DNA of 9,479 nt from JAFGQE01 sp046484775. Lineage in GTDB: Bacteria; Bacillota; Clostridia; DUPQ01. Under the pieces are notes generated by a model. That model did no database searches. It was not told where the DNA came from and worked only from the letters and a program-made list of their open reading frames with translations. Positions 7,746 through 9,479 of the stretch are shown here, in pieces (position 1 is the first letter of the stretch; the number at the start of each line of letters is the position of its first letter). The DNA is taken from positions 1 to 9,479 of the forward strand of contig JAWOIG010000172.1 in NCBI GenBank assembly GCA_046484775.1. The letters are read 5' to 3'. Both the position numbers and the translations under genes were made by a program.

Positions 7746-8541
7746 TATACGCGAGGAAAACGGGCGTGGGTGCCTTTTAAAGGTTGAAAATTTATCGAAG
7801 CATTATATAATCGCCGGAAGCCGCCTCAAGGATAAAATCATTATCGATGCTGTAAAAAACATCTCATTCGAGGTTTTTGAAGGGGATTCCCTCGGATTGA
7901 TAGGTGAAAGCGGAAGCGGCAAAAGCACCGCGGCGAATATGATAATGAGGCTAATCGAGCCAAGCGATGGCAGGATATTTCTTTTTGGCAAGGATATAAC
8001 CACGCTTGACGAGAATGGCATGCGAAAATACAGGAAGGATCTCCAGATTATTTTCCAGCATTCGAACTCCGTGCTTGATCCAAAGATGACGATAGGCGAG
8101 CTATTGTCGGAGCCGCTGAAGATACACGGCATAGTCAAGGATTCAATGATAGACGGTGAAGTGGACAGGCTTCTTGGCATGGTGGGACTGTCGCCTGCGG
8201 AAAAAAGCAAGTTTCCCGGGCAGATGAGCGGGGGACAGGTCCAGAGAGTCATTATTGCAAGGGCGATATCCACAAGACCAAGAATCATAATATGCGACGA
8301 GCCGGTGTCCGCCCTTGATGTGTCCGTCCAGGGACAGATATTGAATCTTCTGAAATCATTGAAGGATGAACTTGGGCTTACATATGTGTTCATATCGCAT
8401 GACCTCAAGGTTGTCCGGTTCATATGCAACAGGATAGCGGTGATGCGCAACGGGAAGATTGTTGAGATGGGCACCTGCGCAGAAGTTCTTGGAAACCCTG
8501 CCCACAGCTATACAAAACAACTTATGGAGTCGAATTTGTAA
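7729..8541 (+). CDS. Opp/Dpp-type ABC transporter ATPase, OppF/DppF subunit
   Basis: This 270-residue partner ATPase would pair with the upstream subunit. Motifs are complete: Walker A GESGSGKS (59-66), Q-loop Q110, signature MSGGQVQR (166-173), Walker B IIICDEP with D190-E191, D-loop SALD and H-loop H224. It ends at HSYTKQLMESNL, without the cysteine-rich tail found in the upstream subunit. That makes it shorter than many OppF proteins (about 305-335) but similar to compact DppF/NikE forms. The start at 7729 has GGAGG (7719-7723) five bases upstream, inside the end of the preceding gene, so the two are probably translationally coupled. It is the last gene of the operon. No solute-binding protein gene follows it. 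Confidence 0.92.
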   Translation: MSEKIDIREENGRGCLLKVENLSKHYIIAGSRLKDKIIIDAVKNISFEVFEGDSLGLIGESGSGKSTAANMIMRLIEPSDGRIFLFGKDITTLDENGMRKYRKDLQIIFQHSNSVLDPKMTIGELLSEPLKIHGIVKDSMIDGEVDRLLGMVGLSPAEKSKFPGQMSGGQVQRVIIARAISTRPRIIICDEPVSALDVSVQGQILNLLKSLKDELGLTYVFISHDLKVVRFICNRIAVMRNGKIVEMGTCAEVLGNPAHSYTKQLMESNL

Positions 8542-8544
8542 TCG

Positions 8545-8572
8545 AAAAAAAAGGGGGATTATCAATCCCCCC
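8545..8572 (-). terminator. Intrinsic terminator for the minus-strand lipoprotein gene
   Basis: GGGGGATT (8553-8560) pairs with AATCCCCC (8564-8571) around a three-base loop. On the minus strand the stem is followed directly by eight T (complement of the A-run 8545-8552), the classic intrinsic-terminator layout for transcription coming from the gene at 8672-9244. On the plus strand the hairpin, 11 nt after the ATPase stop codon, is followed by CGATATC rather than a T-run. It would end the ABC operon poorly but may protect its mRNA 3' end. Confidence 0.85.
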
Positions 8573-8671
8573 GATATCATCCGGGATATTTATATGTATT
8601 CGCCCGGTGAGGCGTCGGGTGATGATTCATGCCATCATTGGGGTGCACGCCTATAACTCTATGTGGCAGCC

Positions 8672-9244
8672 TTATGATCTGCTGAGTTTTCTTTGGAAGG
8701 CATCCAGATGGTTTTTTGACGCATCACGCAATTCTATGAATACGGCGGCAACATCATCAGGAAGATTGCTTTCCAGGAATTTCTCATACATGGCGATATT
8801 GTCAATTTCCGCCTTGACACCGGTTTCAAGCGCCTCGGTTATGGAGACGGGAATGATTAGATGTGAGGCAGAGGTATCTGCGGGGATATCATAGCCATAT
8901 GCTTCAAAAAGCGGAATCAGCAGGGAGATGTGGGATTCCTCCGACCTGATGATATTCGTAAACGGGGTGCCTCCGTCGAGTTCATCAATTATATATTCGT
9001 ACTCGCTTCTCGCAAGATATTCATCCTGGATTGCATATATGAGCATTTGTTCCAGCGCAATATCCGTATTGGTAAAAGATCCGGCTGCTCCATATCCCGG
9101 ATCGACTGATGAAATTGGTTCCTGTGTCCCGGATGCAGCCGGCTGATACGAGAGGAGTGTTTCACTCTCCGGTTCCACGGAACATGCCGTCGTCAGCGCC
9201 GCCGCAAGTATTATGATTATCATTAAATATGTTTTGTTTTTCAT
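8672..9244 (-). CDS. Ferritin-like (DUF2202-type) lipoprotein
   Basis: The 190-residue protein has a lipoprotein signal: MKNK, a hydrophobic stretch (about 5-19) and LTTAC with C21 as the lipidation site. A low-complexity linker (22-58) follows, then a four-helix, ferritin-like domain. Candidate diiron ligands lie where DUF2202/ferritin-like proteins have them: E75 in QDEYLARSEYEY, E102 and H105 in SEESH, E146 in KAEIDN with nearby E154, and E171 with H179 in SKNHLDAF. The protein would be anchored on the outer face of the membrane. DUF2202 function is not established; metal binding or oxidant handling is inference. The ATG at 9244 has a near-perfect AAAGGAGC (9253-9260) with GGAG nine bases away. 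It converges on the ABC operon with a shared hairpin between them, so it is probably not functionally tied to the transporter. Confidence 0.85.
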   Translation of the reverse strand: MKNKTYLMIIIILAAALTTACSVEPESETLLSYQPAASGTQEPISSVDPGYGAAGSFTNTDIALEQMLIYAIQDEYLARSEYEYIIDELDGGTPFTNIIRSEESHISLLIPLFEAYGYDIPADTSASHLIIPVSITEALETGVKAEIDNIAMYEKFLESNLPDDVAAVFIELRDASKNHLDAFQRKLSRS

Positions 9245-9333
9245 TTAGTAAAGCTCCTTTGCTTTTGATGAATGAATTTTACCCAATGATTCTGTCATCA
9301 ATGTGTCAATTGAAATAAGGATGAGCTTACAGT

Positions 9334-9350
9334 CACGGCATTATGCCGTG
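9334..9350. repeat. Perfect 17-bp palindrome upstream of the lipoprotein gene
   Basis: CACGGCAT (9334-9341) and ATGCCGTG (9343-9350) are perfect inverted repeats around a single base. The element lies three bases after the stop codon of the minus-strand gene at the right edge and about 90 bp before the lipoprotein start. It could fold as a stem after the upstream gene, though no T-run follows, or it could be an operator for a dimeric regulator. Confidence 0.55.
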
Positions 9351-9353
9351 TAT

Positions 9354-9479
9354 TCAGGATTTTGCGTCGATATGGTTTGGATGCAGGCAATAAACAATTT
9401 CAACCGGATCGACACCCTTTGAGCTGAAACGCAGAACGACATCGGGAGGTTCTGTCGGGGAGCCAAGAATGGCCTTTTC
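9354..9479 (-). CDS. Unidentified protein, C-terminal 41 residues only
   Basis: On the minus strand a frame is open from the right edge to TGA at 9354-9356. Its residues include EKAILGSPTEPPDVV near the edge and VEIVYCLHPNHIDAKS at the end. The composition is protein-like, with alternating hydrophobic strand-like segments and a Cys-x-His-Pro-Asn-His cluster. The gap to the lipoprotein gene (109 nt) and its same-strand orientation would allow an operon, although the palindrome and the good ribosome site between them suggest a boundary. I do not recognise the family. The other frames of this short stretch look less protein-like, but 41 codons are weak evidence for a gene. Confidence 0.55.
   Translation of the reverse strand, partial: EKAILGSPTEPPDVVLRFSSKGVDPVEIVYCLHPNHIDAKS

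Noticed and set aside
7803..8474. Long open frame (223 codons) on the minus strand inside the second ATPase gene
   Set aside because: It is opposite an ATPase with complete Walker and signature motifs, and the antisense translation has no recognisable domain.
9276..9309. Promoter for the lipoprotein gene: TTGACA (9304-9309) with TAAAAT (9276-9281), minus strand
   Set aside because: The hexamers are good but separated by 22 bases, too far for a sigma-A promoter, and no acceptable -10 lies at 16-18 bases.

Overview
The window looks like a piece of a Gram-positive Clostridia-type (Bacillota) chromosome. The reasons are strong purine-rich Shine-Dalgarno sequences before nearly every gene, short intergenic gaps, a diderm-independent lipoprotein signal, a mid-40s GC content (judged by eye), and a small PQ-loop-like membrane protein of a kind I associate with clostridia. 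The phylum is an inference. I see no rRNA, tRNA, CRISPR, transposase or integrase.

Layout. Positions 1-1334 (+) hold the 3' part of a gene for a TIM-barrel, glycoside-hydrolase-like protein. It converges on a small 3-TM PQ-loop/SemiSWEET-like gene (1375-1668, -, TTG start). A 284-nt divergent intergenic region (1669-1952) carries weak candidate promoters in both directions and a short leader hairpin. A compact four-gene operon follows at 1953-8541 (+). It encodes a complete Opp/Dpp-type ABC transporter: two permeases and two ATPases, joined by a 4-nt overlap, a 34-nt gap and a 17-nt overlap. A hairpin with a T-run on the minus strand (8545-8572) separates it from a convergent lipoprotein gene for a ferritin-like, DUF2202-type protein (8672-9244, -). 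The right edge holds the 3' end of an unidentified minus-strand gene (9354-9479).

The notable content is the transporter. Both permeases are fused to large extracytoplasmic domains related to M28 (aminopeptidase/transferrin-receptor/nicastrin-type) peptidases. In the DppB-type protein the M28-like domain is N-terminal. In the DppC-type protein it is C-terminal. Extra membrane segments place both domains outside the cell while preserving the permease topology. In the first domain every M28 zinc ligand and the catalytic glutamate are replaced. In the second most are replaced. The operon has no gene for a solute-binding protein, which Opp/Dpp importers normally need. The two ATPases keep all main catalytic motifs.

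The simplest reading is an ABC importer in which a pair of dead M28-peptidase domains, one per permease, acts as a built-in substrate receptor in place of OppA/DppA. The domain assignments come from motifs visible in the sequence. The receptor role and the substrate (perhaps peptides or other molecules with a free amino terminus) are inference.
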